From NCBI RefSeq assembly GCF_905475345.1, contig NC_066587.1, positions 8,609,070 through 8,673,069 of the forward strand: DNA of 64,000 nucleotides, in the 5' to 3' direction. The notes below the pieces were generated by a model. That model worked only from the letters and a program-made list of their open reading frames with translations. It did no database searches and was not told where the DNA came from. The stretch is from Vespula vulgaris (lineage: Eukaryota > Arthropoda > Insecta > Hymenoptera > Vespidae). Below are positions 11,843 to 23,151 of this stretch, piece after piece. The position numbers and the translations under genes are program-made. Numbering within the stretch: position 1 is the stretch's first letter; every line of letters begins with the position of its first letter.

Positions 11843-11862
11843 AGAGAGAGAGAGAGAGAGAG
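11843..11862 (+). repeat. (GA)n microsatellite, 20 nt
   Basis: A perfect core inside a roughly 60-nt purine-only stretch, which continues as ggagaggaagg. Confidence 0.95.
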
Positions 11863-12494
11863 GAGAGGAAGGATATATATCCAGACGTGTAAAAAATGGC
11901 GATTGTTAATTAAATCCGGTAAGCCGCTGAGCCGGCACCGAGTGTTGTTGCCGCTCGCTACACCAACGCATGCTATTCTCTTCCTATATTTGTTCTCTGA
12001 CTCTACGTTTCGAAGAAACACGCGGTACGTTAAACAAAAGATAACGAGAGACCTTACTCTAATGTGGTCCATTGAAATTAATCGAGACGTCTCTGTCTTT
12101 CGTCATTTTTCTTAGAACATTTGTAATAATAATCCCCTTACGAATGTCTATCGAAAGAACTAAAAACTTTCTTACAGAGCGCGTTAGGAATCTTTTTCTT
12201 TTTCTTTTTTTAAATTACCACGAAATCGTGTTAATCGCATTATTTTTGTGAGATTTTTCTCTTTTTTCGCGTATCTAGAAAAAAAATAGAAAAAATTTTA
12301 AGCGATTTCTTTCGATGCTTTCATACACGAGATCGAATATTATCTCTGTATTTTTCATTGCGAATTCTCGATCGTTAGACAGTTCTCGAGGATAAAGGAG
12401 AAGACGCAGAGATTCGAAAAGGGGGTTTTGCAGGACGGTCGTTTCTAGGCTACGTTAATTGGACGGATGATGCCGCTAAATCCTGCGTACCTTG

Positions 12495-12522
12495 AAAGCA
12501 TCAAGCATAAAGCATCAAGCAT
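12495..12522. repeat. Perfect 14-bp tandem duplication
   Basis: Two adjacent exact copies of aaagcatcaagcat. It is a recent-looking small duplication with no known role. Confidence 0.92.
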
Positions 12523-12662
12523 CGAAGGAAACATCCGAAGTACTTCGGTGGTAATTAAAGGGGAAAATGTGTACCTTCTCGAGCGCGAAATCGAACCCCC
12601 TCTTCGTATATCGACCCTTTGAAGAATCAATAGAAAGAATCGATAGAATAGCTGTTTCTTAG

Positions 12663-12748
12663 TTACATAAACGATTATTTAATAGTTTTTATAAAGTTTA
12701 TTACATTATTTACATAACGATTATTTAATAGTATTTAATAAAGTTTTG
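12663..12748. repeat. AT-rich direct duplication, period about 47 bp
   Basis: A segment beginning ttacataaacgattattt (12663-12702) recurs as ttacataacgattattt (12710-12748), with the shared continuation aatagt...aaagttt and a few substitutions and indels. It is a local duplication in AT-rich DNA. Confidence 0.85.
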
Positions 12749-13136
12749 AAAAAAATGTAATTTCTAAAAAAAAATTTGTTGTAATTTCGAAAGAAAGCAA
12801 TTTGTAATTAAGCCAAGAAAAATTTACAAACGAAGGAGAAAAAGGGAAGCGAGATTAAAAAAGGGCTCGATAATAAAAGAGATGCTTAATTAGTTCTCTT
12901 CTAATAACAAGAGACATCATCGAAAAAAGAAACGAAAGCACTAGCCAACGCTTCGAATCTCGCTCGAGGCAACATAACGCGCATGATCGTTACACCTTAT
13001 CGCGACTGTGAAAGTTTTTCTAATAATCGTAAAAGCGACACGTTAATAACGCCTCGGATAGAAGAGCAAAGAGAAGGAGAGAAACGAAGGAAAGCAGGTG
13101 ATTCGCTTTGCTCGGAGACAAAATTACAGAGAATGG

Positions 13137-13144
13137 TATAAAAG
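13137..13144 (+). promoter_or_regulatory. TATA-like box, isolated
   Basis: TATAAAAG in a less AT-rich context, 38 bp upstream of a short CA repeat (13182-13192). No clear TCAGT initiator is seen 25-35 bp downstream and no ORF follows, so this is a motif match only. Confidence 0.15.
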
Positions 13145-13950
13145 AGAACGAGGACCGCGAGTGAGTACGCGCGTACGCACGCACACACACACGAGCAGTC
13201 CCAGATAACGTTATTGGAGCATTATTAGCCGTGTTTTGCGTTCGAGTACTCCTATCTCTCTCGACATAAATTACTTTATTACGTCTGTCGTATATTCTTT
13301 TTCTCTTTCTTTCTCCCTCCACCCCCCTCTCACTCTCTCACTATTTTCCCTTTCCGTCTACTATTCTTTTTTTTCTTTTTCTTTCAAAAGATACGCTCGC
13401 CAATAGTAGAACGACGATATTTTTGTACAATTTTTATGCTTGGCCCTATCTAAACGTGCCGTTCACTATCAACTCTCGCGAAAAGCGAGTCTTATCGGAC
13501 GAGTAATATTCCAGATCGTATATTCGTATTTTCTCTCATCGAAGAGATTTTGATATCGGCGATAGTTTCGCGTTCTAATCGATTTATTTCGACATGAAAA
13601 GATCGATTTACTTTTATTTCGGGTAGGCAACTGGAAGTACGATTGAACACACTTTTTACCGATCGTAACGTACCGATTTAACGTACCGATCACGTTCAGC
13701 TCGTAATCCTTGCAAGGCACAAAAAAAATCAATAAGCACTACTATTCACGTACTGTTTACACGGTAATAACGTTCAGAATTTATGTAATTTCTTTTTACC
13801 ATTTCGTTTTAAATATATATTTGATGATTCATTACGAAAATGAAGGTAGCTTATTTTAGCGGAAGACTTCAGTAGTTAACGCTTTCCGATTATAAAAACA
13901 AGTCAAAAAGAAAAGAAAAAGTTTATCAACCGAGGAATCTTTTCTGCTTC

Positions 13951-13982
13951 AATAATAATAACAACAATAATAATAATAATAA
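13951..13982 (+). repeat. (AAT)n trinucleotide repeat
   Basis: Aataataataacaacaataataataataat in order: AAT units interrupted by two aac units. Confidence 0.93.
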
Positions 13983-14902
13983 AACTGACAAATCTATGGA
14001 TGACGGGACGCTCGAAGCGTTAAAACCATCCTGAGAGGAATTCCTTATAAGAATTTTACCAAGTGATTTCTGTCGGACCAACGAGAAAAGAATCTTATAA
14101 AAATTTATGCAATTCCTTGGAAAATGTATCCTCCAAGGTCATCCATTCTTCTTTTTGAGCCTGCCTTTCACGGCTCTGCTGTTTTGACATCTGACACGAT
14201 AACCCCGACACTTGAGAAATGAAAGAACAATAAACATTTTGTCGTCACGCCAATCGAGAGATAAGAGGGTAATAAAGCTCACCGACCGACATTCTCATAA
14301 AACGAACGGCAATGACCTGAACGCGATAGCGTCGGGGTACCTGTGAAGAATGAATTTAGGGCGATTTTAGATAAAAAGGACCAGCCAGCCAGCAGCCTTT
14401 AACAAACGAATTTTATATTGGAAGAAGGTCGCGCTAGTAGAAAGTAGAAATTTGTTATAAAAAAAAAGAAAGAAAGAAAAAGATCGCATTTCTCATTAAT
14501 TTAATTAGAAATAGAAATCGCGTTTTATCGAAGAAACAGTAACTTTACAAACTTGACTAATCGTAAATCATAATTATCCGAACGTCCGATCTTTCGTAGA
14601 AATCTGTTTTCGCACGTCATATTTCCATTCGTGCAATATCTAAACTACTATCGAAAAACGAAAGACAGGATTTATCCTTTAACACGGTCTCAAGAGACAC
14701 AAGAGACATCGGAAGACACGATTTCCTTCTGTTGGACCACACACGTTCTAAACATTAATTTCGTTTTTCCCCAGACTGGCTTTTCTTCGGTTTCCCTCAA
14801 CGAGAAAAAAAGAAGAGACTAGGTTTGGGAAAGGAAGGACGTTGAAAAAGAAAGAATATGGACAGTGTTGAAGAGAAACAAAAAATATCAAGAGAAAGGG
14901 GT

Positions 14903-14904
<2 letters not shown>
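13983..14904. other. AT-rich non-coding linker
   Basis: No gene is recognised. Plain AT-rich sequence with an A/G-rich segment at 14458-14482. Nothing resembling exons, RNA genes or transposon ends was noticed. Confidence 0.65.

Positions 14905-14936
<32 letters not shown>
14905..14936 (+). repeat. (GA)n microsatellite, 32 nt
   Basis: A perfect core continuing as aagagagagaag to 14947. Confidence 0.97.
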
Positions 14937-14946
<10 letters not shown>

Positions 14947-15442
14947 AGATTCGAGCAGAGTGCCAAGCGAACAAAAATAGCCGTGCTACCATGGCACGAT
15001 GCTAAATTCGCCAAGCAATAACGAGCAACGAGGGGATTATGCTCGCTATTTTACGCTCTCTCAGTCTCTTTTTCTCTCTAACGGAGTCGGCAAATCATAA
15101 ATTTCACTTATTCATAAATCGCGATTTTTCAGCGCGATTTAAAAGAAGCGAAAGACTACTACTCATCATCGATCGACTCATCTAGAAGAGGATAAAAGAA
15201 GTAGGTAGGTTTTCGCGTCATGTCCGTCATGTCCGTCTACTCCGTTCCCACCTCCACTCAATCCTCCAGCTCTCTTCAACACAGCAGACTTCTCTGTTCC
15301 CAGTATACCTATACGTTCAAGCAACGGACTCACTCTCGTATGTTGATCTAGCTGTGCAAATACGTGCGCGCTCGACTACGAAGAGAGACGCGTAGCAGCA
15401 GCAGCAACACATCGGTGGCAGTAACGGCAGCCGGTCGAACAA

Positions 15443-15562
15443 ATGGCCGTCGTGTCCTGCCAGGACGGACTATCCGTCGATGACACTCACGATTGTCGAA
15501 GAGGAAGAAATCGATTTCCTCGAATTTCTCCGATAGAAATCCGACTTTCCATCGAGTCGTAA
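15443..15562 (+). CDS. Small ORF, possible first exon or chance
   Basis: ATG in a favourable context (acaaATGG) opens a 39-codon frame beginning MAVVSCQDGLSVDD and ending at TAA 15560-15562. The preceding 220 bp lack GA tracts, are less AT-rich and contain a cagcagcagcaac stretch, which is compatible with a 5' leader. It contains no microsatellite, unlike most open frames here. No family is recognised, no splice donor is obvious, and a frame of this length is expected by chance. It could equally be non-coding. Confidence 0.12.
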   Translation: MAVVSCQDGLSVDDTHDCRRGRNRFPRISPIEIRLSIES

Positions 15563-15673
15563 ATACTCGTGCATCTCAAAATGAGAGACGAGTTAATATT
15601 AATTGAGAAGTTGAAAAGCAAGTGAAGCTGACACGATTCATTGGCCTACGACGACAATAAGCTCTCTCGTAAC

Positions 15674-15678
<5 letters not shown>

Positions 15679-15737
<59 letters not shown>
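15679..15737 (+). repeat. (GA)n microsatellite, 59 nt
   Basis: A perfect GA run directly after aacgtcac, ending at a C. Confidence 0.98.
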
Positions 15738-15742
<5 letters not shown>

Positions 15743-18353
15743 ATGTTATTGCTCTTGGTTTAGCTCTCGTCCATCGTCATCGACGATTTTGCGACTCCTC
15801 TCTCTCTCGTTGCGAAGAACTGGCTGATTTCTGACATCTCTGTTGCTCCTGTTACCACTGGCATTGCTGATGTTAAGAGAAACAACGACGACGAGAGAGG
15901 ACAGAGAGAGAGAGAGAAGGGGAGGAAAGAGAAAGAGGAGGAGGGGAGAGCTTGCCAACAGGGGCAGAGCTACGATTATTGCAAGATTTATTGCTTCTCT
16001 TCGTTTCGTCTCCTCATGAGACCCTGTAGAACACAAGAAAGAAAGAGAGCGAGCAACTCTGGCTACATAGCGATTCGAAAGACCTCGCTCGCTCGTTTCC
16101 ACGTTAACGAGAGAACGCTTTCTTCTTTTCCCTCTCGTAACCTCTTGCCCCTCCCCTCCTGTAACTCTGCCAACCCCTTTCGAGAATCGTTATTGTCCGT
16201 CTAGACTCTTCCTCCTCGTTTTTTACACCCAAACCATACATGTCTCTCTCTCTCTCTTTTCTCTCCATAGTTTCACAATTCCTCGTCTCCTTTAATTTTA
16301 CACTTAGTTTTCGATCAATTTAAACCTTTTTGCGCGCTCGAATTGACTCCGATCGGGACTAATAGCTCGTTGAAAGAAATAGCTATAGATTAACGATCGA
16401 TGGGGACCATCGTTGCTTTTTCCTTTTCTTTCTTTTTCCTATCGCCAATGAAGATTTCTTATTCTCAAAGGCCGAACGATAAAAAGATACAAGTTCTCTT
16501 CGGGGTCTGTTGCAAAAGTCGAAATTATTCGAATTTAGAGTAACGATGCAATTTCGCGGGCATGCAAAGCACGTCGAGTGCTTTTCCAAGAGCAAATCTG
16601 AGAAAGCTAATGATGCTTTCACAGAATTCGCGTTGTACGAATGGTAGTTCTTATCTTTTTCTCTTTTGTTTCTTCTTTCTTTTTCCTTCTCTTTCTCTTT
16701 CTCTTTAAGTCTTACTTAATTCGAGAGGTTCACGAAACCTCTTCTCTGTTCGTACTCTCGGAAATAAGTCGAGGATCGAAAATAACGGGAAACGAAGAAA
16801 AGAGAAATGAAATGGAGTGAGAGAGGGTAAAAGATGCTAATTGTCGGTAGGAGAGGTCCCTTTTCCGATTGAAAAATCGTGAAAAATGTTCGTACGCTTT
16901 TATCGTAGGGGAAAAAAAACGACGAGGGAAGAGAAGAAAAGAAAAATGAGAAAGAGGAGGGAAGAAAAAAGAATGGAAATGAAGGAGAGGACGCTAATTG
17001 GTCGGCGAAATTATATTCTTTCTTTAATTTTTATACGAGTAAGAGAGAAAGAGAGAAAGAGAGAAAGAGAGACGGAGAGACAGAAAAAGAAAAGAACCGG
17101 CAAGCAAGTCGATTGTCTCCCGAGGAAAACATTCCCCGTTTAATATCCTCTCCTCTCATTTATTCTTCTCCCTCGCTGCAATAATTTCCAATACTAGCAA
17201 CCTCGCCGAAATGTTTTCGCTTAGGATTATTACCTATATCAAACGTGGTCAACTGTCGGTCCGGTCCGGTCCGGTCCGTGTGGACCACATACAGGTCGTG
17301 GAGCTGCACGGCTTTTATTTTTAAGCATGGAGTGAGTGATGGTTAGCGAACTAAATGTAGTGGGGGAACGGATTGATTGATGGTGGAGAACATGCGGCCC
17401 GCGGCGAAGAAGTTGTTGCCCACGTTTGACCTATATCATAATAAAATATATGAAAAGAGTTATTCGTCGATATTCGCTCGCCTTACGCAAGAAACAACAT
17501 TTTGACGAATACAAAATCGACATTGATGATTACATCTATCGTTCGTTGTAGAATAAAATCGTAATATCGTGGTATAAAAATAAATAAATACATAAATAAA
17601 AAGAAGAAAGAAAGAAAAAAAAACGTGAAGGGAAGAGGAAAGAGAATAAAAAAAAAAAGCTTTGATTACATAATCACCGTTTGGACGAGCGCCTGTGGAC
17701 CGAATGGGAGATAATAAAAATTGAACGTACGTGTGAGCCAACGAATTACGTCAATTTTCAGCGGACGACGTTTTACGAGCGCGCCTCGGACCTCGTCAAC
17801 GACTCTATAATTTCTCCAGGCAGCCTCCGAGGATATTATAAAGGCCAACTCGTAGGAGGGCCCTCGCAAATAGGTGCGTGCGGTGTCCCTTTTATTTCTT
17901 TATTAATTTATTATGTTCCGAAAAATGACGCATGTTCGTCGACGTCCAAAAGACAAAAATGTGGGGAAAAACAATAGAACTCAAAAGGATTTTAAATTAA
18001 AGAAGTTCTCTTCCTTTTTTTTCCTTCTTTTTTTCTCTCCCTCACCCTCTCTTTCAACATATAGAGGAATTTTTCTTTTCATTTTTCAAGGCTCTCACAA
18101 ACCTCCGAGAAAGAGTTGAGGAATCATTGATATTGGCAAGCACTGTCTCTCGTATTCTTTGAGATTTTTTTTCTCTGTATTTTTCTCGACTCTTCCTATC
18201 CATTCTTATTGCTTTTTTCGTAGAAACGTCGCGTATTTTAAACGTCTTCAAAGTTATCGCGAGGTCTGCCTTGTACGGTCTCGTCGAGGTACAATGAATC
18301 CCATTGTGTAAATCCCTCGTACACCGGACTTCGCCTTCTCGCTCTTCACTTCC
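15738..18353. other. Non-coding, GA/CT-skewed with pentanucleotide run
   Basis: No gene is firmly recognised. Contents are purine-rich 15895-15945, a short CT tract at 16242-16257, a purine-rich block at 16900-17100 that reads Arg/Glu/Lys, and the cggtc run at 17257-17277. The segment 17681-17880 lacks simple repeats and is open on both strands. Its plus frame ends near agGTGCGT at about 17871, which could serve as a donor, and it contains TATAAAGG at 17837-17844. I cannot assign it. Confidence 0.6.
17257..17277 (+). repeat. (CGGTC)n pentanucleotide repeat
   Basis: Four tandem cggtc units, ending in cgtgtggacc. Confidence 0.93.
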
Positions 18354-18376
18354 TTTCGTTTCGTTTCGTTTCGTTT
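18354..18376 (+). repeat. (TTTCG)n pentanucleotide repeat
   Basis: About 4.5 units of tttcg. The same motif expands independently at 59608-59640. Confidence 0.95.
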
Positions 18377-18388
18377 CTCTTCTTTTCG

Positions 18389-18390
<2 letters not shown>

Positions 18391-18417
<27 letters not shown>
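18391..18417 (+). repeat. (CTTT)n tetranucleotide repeat
   Basis: About 6.5 ctttcttt-type units right after the tttcg array. It continues as an imperfect cttc/cttt pyrimidine stretch to about 18475. Confidence 0.95.
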
Positions 18418-18419
<2 letters not shown>

Positions 18420-18800
18420 TTCTATCCGTCCTTTCTTCCTTCTTTGCTTCCTTCCTTCCTTTCTTTTGCCACGCTCGTTCTCGTCGTGCCACGCTCTTTA
18501 ATATTCTTGATATCTGCTCGAACTCGTACTTGGCTCCACCAAGTGCGATACTCGCTTTGTTCGCAGAAAAACCATATAAAATAATATCTTCGAAATTTGT
18601 AATTTACAAAGAAAAATTTCAAGCGACATAGATAGAAAAAGATAAGAGGAATATAAAGAGAAAAAAGAGGACAAATTTTTCAACGCGAGAGATTATTATC
18701 GATCAACATATTTCGGAAGATGTGACGAATATAGTAACGAATATTTATTCGACGAACCCAGAGATGCTATAATAAATATGAGAGAGAGCGAGAGGAGAGA

Positions 18801-18805
<5 letters not shown>

Positions 18806-18838
<33 letters not shown>
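18806..18838 (+). repeat. (GA)n microsatellite, 33 nt
   Basis: A perfect core preceded by interrupted GA from 18779. Confidence 0.97.
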
Positions 18839-18841
<3 letters not shown>

Positions 18842-19615
18842 TTCTCCAGTGTGAATAATACGTCGTAGATTTTCGATAGGAGATTCGTGCTTGGAGGATC
18901 CCCTCGTTGCTTTCCATAACCAGCCCTGACTGTTCCGATGATCGTTATACGTCTCCCATAGAGGGGCCAAAGAGCGGTTCTGTGTATGCACGAACGTGTA
19001 CGTACGTCGATGACGAGAAGAGGTACACGTGCATGCGAGTATAAGCGAACAAGAGGAGGAAAGGAAAGGAAAAGAGAGGAGAGAAGGAGGAAGAGGAGGA
19101 AGAGGAGGAGGAGGGCGATACAGTAATGACCCAGACGAGCTGCATCCTTGTGCCACATAAAGTCACTGACTGTGTGCGTAGTATGCGTGAACTCGTGCGT
19201 ATCACACGATTGCATTTACGGAACGTCCTCGAGAAATACATTTCTTGTACTTTTTCTTCTTTCTTTCTGTATTTATCTTTATCTTTTTTCTTCCTTTTCT
19301 TATTTCGAAAAAACGTCTTGAATTATCATCTTTTCTGCTCGTTGAGATTCGCACTCTACGAACTTGCAAATCTGTGATATCAACCATCGTCTACTTCTTT
19401 TTTTTTTCTTTTTGTAGAGGAATCTAAATTTTAGTAATAACCAGATCCCCTTGTGATTCTGAATTCTGAGGAAGCGAAGCAAAAGAGAGAAGAGAAAAAT
19501 GCTGAAAAAGAGAAGAGAAGGAATAGATAGATGGAGGTTGAGAAGCTCGAGGCAACTTTCTGCCTTCTATATCCATCCATAAGAGCACAGAAGCATAAAT
19601 AATGCGTTCTCCGTT

Positions 19616-19625
<10 letters not shown>
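18839..19625. other. Non-coding linker, GGA-rich patch
   Basis: No gene is recognised. It has a gga/gag-rich purine stretch at 19050-19115 and T/C-rich sequence at 19250-19305 and 19396-19412. Long minus-strand frames here read Ser/Leu/Pro through repeats. Confidence 0.6.

Positions 19626-19667
<42 letters not shown>
19626..19667 (+). repeat. (CT)n microsatellite, 42 nt
   Basis: A perfect TC run. It is the first of the dense cluster of opposite-sense tracts up to 23.15 kb. Confidence 0.97.
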
Positions 19668-19670
<3 letters not shown>

Positions 19671-20057
19671 GAACGACGAAGAGAGGATGAGACAACATCG
19701 ATGTCGAGACGTCGACACGACTCCATGCGAGATTATACACGCACCACGCGAAAGGGGACCATCTCCTCTCTTCGCAAAACGACATTTCTTCCTCTCTCTC
19801 TCTCAACTTCTCTGATTCTCATCCTTCGTATACCCTTCTTTCTCGTCCTTTTTCCTATTTTGTTTCTCTTTCTCTCTCACATATCTCGTCATCGTTGTCG
19901 TCGTCGTCGTCATCACGTCGATGACGTTTGAATCGCACGAGGGACGATAAATCGATCGACGAGGATGCAAGCAAAACACCCGCGAAATAAGAACGCGCGA
20001 TCTTTTGAGCTTCATCAGGGTGGAAAAGAATATTTCTATATATGCCGTTCGAAGCGT

Positions 20058-20060
<3 letters not shown>

Positions 20061-20104
<44 letters not shown>
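20061..20104 (+). repeat. (CT)n microsatellite, 44 nt
   Basis: A perfect TC run, followed by gcttcctcttcctctt. Confidence 0.97.
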
Positions 20105-20107
<3 letters not shown>

Positions 20108-20551
20108 TCCTCTTCCTCTTCACTGTTTGCTCCTATCTTTCCCTCCCGGGAAGTCTATATGGGTATTTTATGGGACGGAAAGACTACGGTACGTATCAAA
20201 GTGAGTCTCGTGATATCCGAGAAGTTTTTTTTTTACTTGGAAACGATCCCGATAAATTCAAACTTTTTCTGTGTCGTACTTAACGATTTCAATGAATTAA
20301 ACTTAACACCGATCCTCTCCGCCCTCCACTTCACTTTAGATTTCATCTCCCAAAAAGTTCAAAATGAACGTGCAATAGAAAATCAGTCACGCACACGCGC
20401 GCAATATCACTTAACTTATTTTTCTTTTCAATTATTTTTTCTCTTCGGTCTGTAACAACTTAACACTTGTGATTTACGAGCGCGTAAATTGGTCGAAAGA
20501 AGGTTTCCCGACAAGCTTCGCTCCTTTTCTCGTACAAATTCAAACCTTTCT

Positions 20552-20552
<1 letters not shown>

Positions 20553-20616
<64 letters not shown>
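20553..20616 (+). repeat. (CT)n microsatellite, 64 nt
   Basis: A perfect CT run of 32 units. Confidence 0.98.
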
Positions 20617-20624
<8 letters not shown>

Positions 20625-20691
20625 TTCTTGTGATTCGTAAGAGAAACGAGAAAAAAAGATCGAGAGAAAGCAAGGTTAAGCTCACCCTCTA

Positions 20692-20710
20692 TCTCTCTCT
20701 CTCTCTCTCT
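20692..20710 (+). repeat. (CT)n microsatellite, 19 nt
   Basis: A short perfect TC run 75 bp after the previous long tract. Confidence 0.95.
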
Positions 20711-21229
20711 TTCTCAACTCGATGCTTCGTACCTCAAAGCTACGAGATAGGGGGTAATTTGTCCTTCGACAAATTAATTTCTTAAAATATGCGCGATGCC
20801 TGTTGTTGCAGGCAGCTTTATTGCTAGAATGTTTTACGACTCGGTATTTCTCTCTCTTTTTCCTTCTCACTCTTTCTTTACCACCCACCCGCACAACTCG
20901 TCGATGTCCCCTGTACGGTAGATGTAATTAAAACGGCACGTTGACCTTGGAATATTTTATATACCGACAAGAAGTCATTTTCGAGGTGAACTCGATGTTC
21001 CCATGCTGACGCATAGTTTTTCATTCAACAGAACGATGAATCCTACAAAGGACTAATAAAGGCGGGGGATCGTTCGATCGGAACTTAAAATGTTAATTAG
21101 AAGGTTTGACTCGTGAAAGAAAAAAAAAAGAAAAAAAAGAAAGATAAAGAGAAAAGAAAAAAAGTAAAACAGCTAAGCAAGTAAGACTCGAATCTCACGA
21201 CGTTTCTCCTAGCGAGTAGAAGCGAACAC

Positions 21230-21231
<2 letters not shown>

Positions 21232-21271
<40 letters not shown>
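21232..21271 (+). repeat. (GA)n microsatellite, 40 nt
   Basis: A perfect GA run in the opposite sense to the CT tracts on its left. Confidence 0.97.
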
Positions 21272-21272
<1 letters not shown>

Positions 21273-21379
21273 GTTTCTCCTCCATCGACACGCGACATCG
21301 ATTTAATTAGAACGACTCAGAGGAGTCTCTCCCTGCTGATTCTCGTTCGTGCAGAAAATATCGTTAGACACATATGTAA

Positions 21380-21408
21380 GTACGTATGTACGTATGTACG
21401 TACGTACT
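21380..21408 (+). repeat. (TACG/TATG)n tetranucleotide repeat
   Basis: Alternating tacgtatg and tacg units. It is nearly self-complementary and could fold back on itself. Confidence 0.88.
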
Positions 21409-21883
21409 TATGATGTGTACATAAAAAAATATCGAATGGAGGAAAAGCTCGCTCTACGCGTCTATCATTACTTTTAACGATCAACCAGTGACAAGTCAGG
21501 TTTACGCTGTTTCTGGTCTACTTTGTTACATTGTAGTTTTTACGAAGAAAATGAGAAAGGTAGATATAGAATAAGGAATACAACCGTTTCCGTCTCGAAT
21601 TGAATCAAAGTTGTCGCTCGGTTGCTTCTGTTCACCTTTCGTCTCTCCCTCTCTTTCTTTCTCTTTCTGTCTCTTTAACATCGTCGCCTACCAGCGAAGA
21701 GAGAAAAAGAGAGAAAGCACGTTCTGCCGGATGACGCGAATCACAGTGGTATCGGTGGCATACAACGGTACACGCGTCGTACATGGTGCATGCATCTGCA
21801 CTTAGCTATTTGACTCGTACGCATCAAATATGTAATTAGGTCGCTTTGAGAGAAAAAGATAAAGGTAGAGGAAGAGAGAAAGA

Positions 21884-21919
21884 CAGAGAGAGAGAGAGAG
21901 GGAGAGAGAGAGAGAGAGA

Positions 21920-21971
<52 letters not shown>
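21884..21971 (+). repeat. Compound (GA)n microsatellite, 88 nt
   Basis: GA alternation interrupted by ggga and ggaa, with a perfect 49-nt core at 21923-21971. Confidence 0.97.
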
Positions 21972-21972
<1 letters not shown>

Positions 21973-22740
21973 GGAGACAGAGATACCGGTCATCCAACAT
22001 AGAGATGTCTCTTGCTCCTTCGACTAACTAATTGATACATCACGGTACGTTAGCAGATTTAAATGTCTCTCAAAATGAGTAACAGGCTAGTATGTATATC
22101 TATGACAAGAAGGTACGAAGAAAACAGCGTCTGCACTCGGACAGACGACGTGATAGCAAGTGTTGCATGACTTGTAACGAATGAGAAAGATAAAGAGAGC
22201 TTATAGCATCGATGGGAAGCGGTATTTCGAAAGGAGTTTCATTGACAGCTCATACCACGCTCGATCCATTGATTTTGCCGTTTATTCGTGTACGGAAAAC
22301 GATTCGCTTTTTCCGTTAATAAAAGGATTCTGAAAATGGCAAGTCGACGAAGAGAACAGCGAGCTCCATTGATATTGCTCCCGACTTAAGCAAAAGGCGG
22401 GTCGAGGGGTTCAACAGAAGATAAATAGATACGAACGGAGAAAGAACGAGAGAAAGAGAAAGAAAGAAAGAGAGAGAGGATACAGATAGCAGATGATGCA
22501 GCGTGCGTATACGTTGAAGAGACCAAAGAGAGAGGTGGTAGTGAACGGGAAGATACGCAGTTATTTCTGAGTTGACTTTATTTCTAGACACCGATAGTCG
22601 TCGACTCGTACGATCGCGAAATGTATGAGAGAAAAAGAGAAAGAGAGAGAAAGAGAAAGATATATTTGCAATCGACGTGGGCGAGAGATTCATTTTAACT
22701 GCAGATCCTTCGAAGTTAATGCAATATGGATGTGTTTCGA

Positions 22741-22742
<2 letters not shown>
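21972..22742. other. Non-coding linker inside the GA/CT cluster
   Basis: No gene is recognised. Purine-rich segments lie at 22440-22480 and 22626-22660. Nothing else structured was noticed. Confidence 0.6.

Positions 22743-22809
<67 letters not shown>
22743..22809 (+). repeat. (CT)n microsatellite, 67 nt
   Basis: A perfect TC run of 33 units, continuing as gtctgtctctctct to about 22823. Confidence 0.98.
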
Positions 22810-22813
<4 letters not shown>

Positions 22814-23088
22814 GTCTCTCTCTTAGCACTTCGGTTTCATTATATTTACAATTTTTCTTTTATTCATACATCGTTCGTTATTTCCAAGAAAAGCTTCCTC
22901 TTTCTAGAAAGATCAATATATGTTTCTTGTTAAGTAAAAAAAAAATACATTCTTCCTTTTCCCAACACGATCTTTTATCCGTTCAAAATACGAATCAAAT
23001 GCAAAAAAGACAACCGTCTCGAAGACCCTCTTCTCTCGAAGAAAAGCAAGGAAAGCTTCCAACGGTTCCAGTTAATCCCTCATCGAAG

Positions 23089-23091
<3 letters not shown>

Positions 23092-23149
<58 letters not shown>
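23092..23149 (+). repeat. (CT)n microsatellite, 58 nt
   Basis: A perfect TC run ending the dense cluster. Both neighbouring open frames are Ser-Leu read-through of this tract. Confidence 0.98.

Positions 23150-23151
<2 letters not shown>

Larger units (their letters stand above)
10106..13136. other. Non-coding, GA/CT- and A-rich
   Basis: No gene is recognised. Contents are the CT tract at 10655-10683, pyrimidine-rich 10893-10950, an A20 run at 11120-11139, a long T/C-rich stretch 11340-11395, GA tracts at 11720-11746 and 11843-11862, and two small direct duplications at 12495-12522 and 12663-12748. Long minus-strand frames through 11298-12072 read Ser/Leu/Phe from pyrimidine-rich DNA and are not gene-like. 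Confidence 0.65.

Noticed and set aside
11298..12072. Overlapping 169- and 175-codon minus-strand frames
   Set aside because: Both are Ser/Leu/Phe-rich products of purine-only plus-strand DNA with GA tracts.
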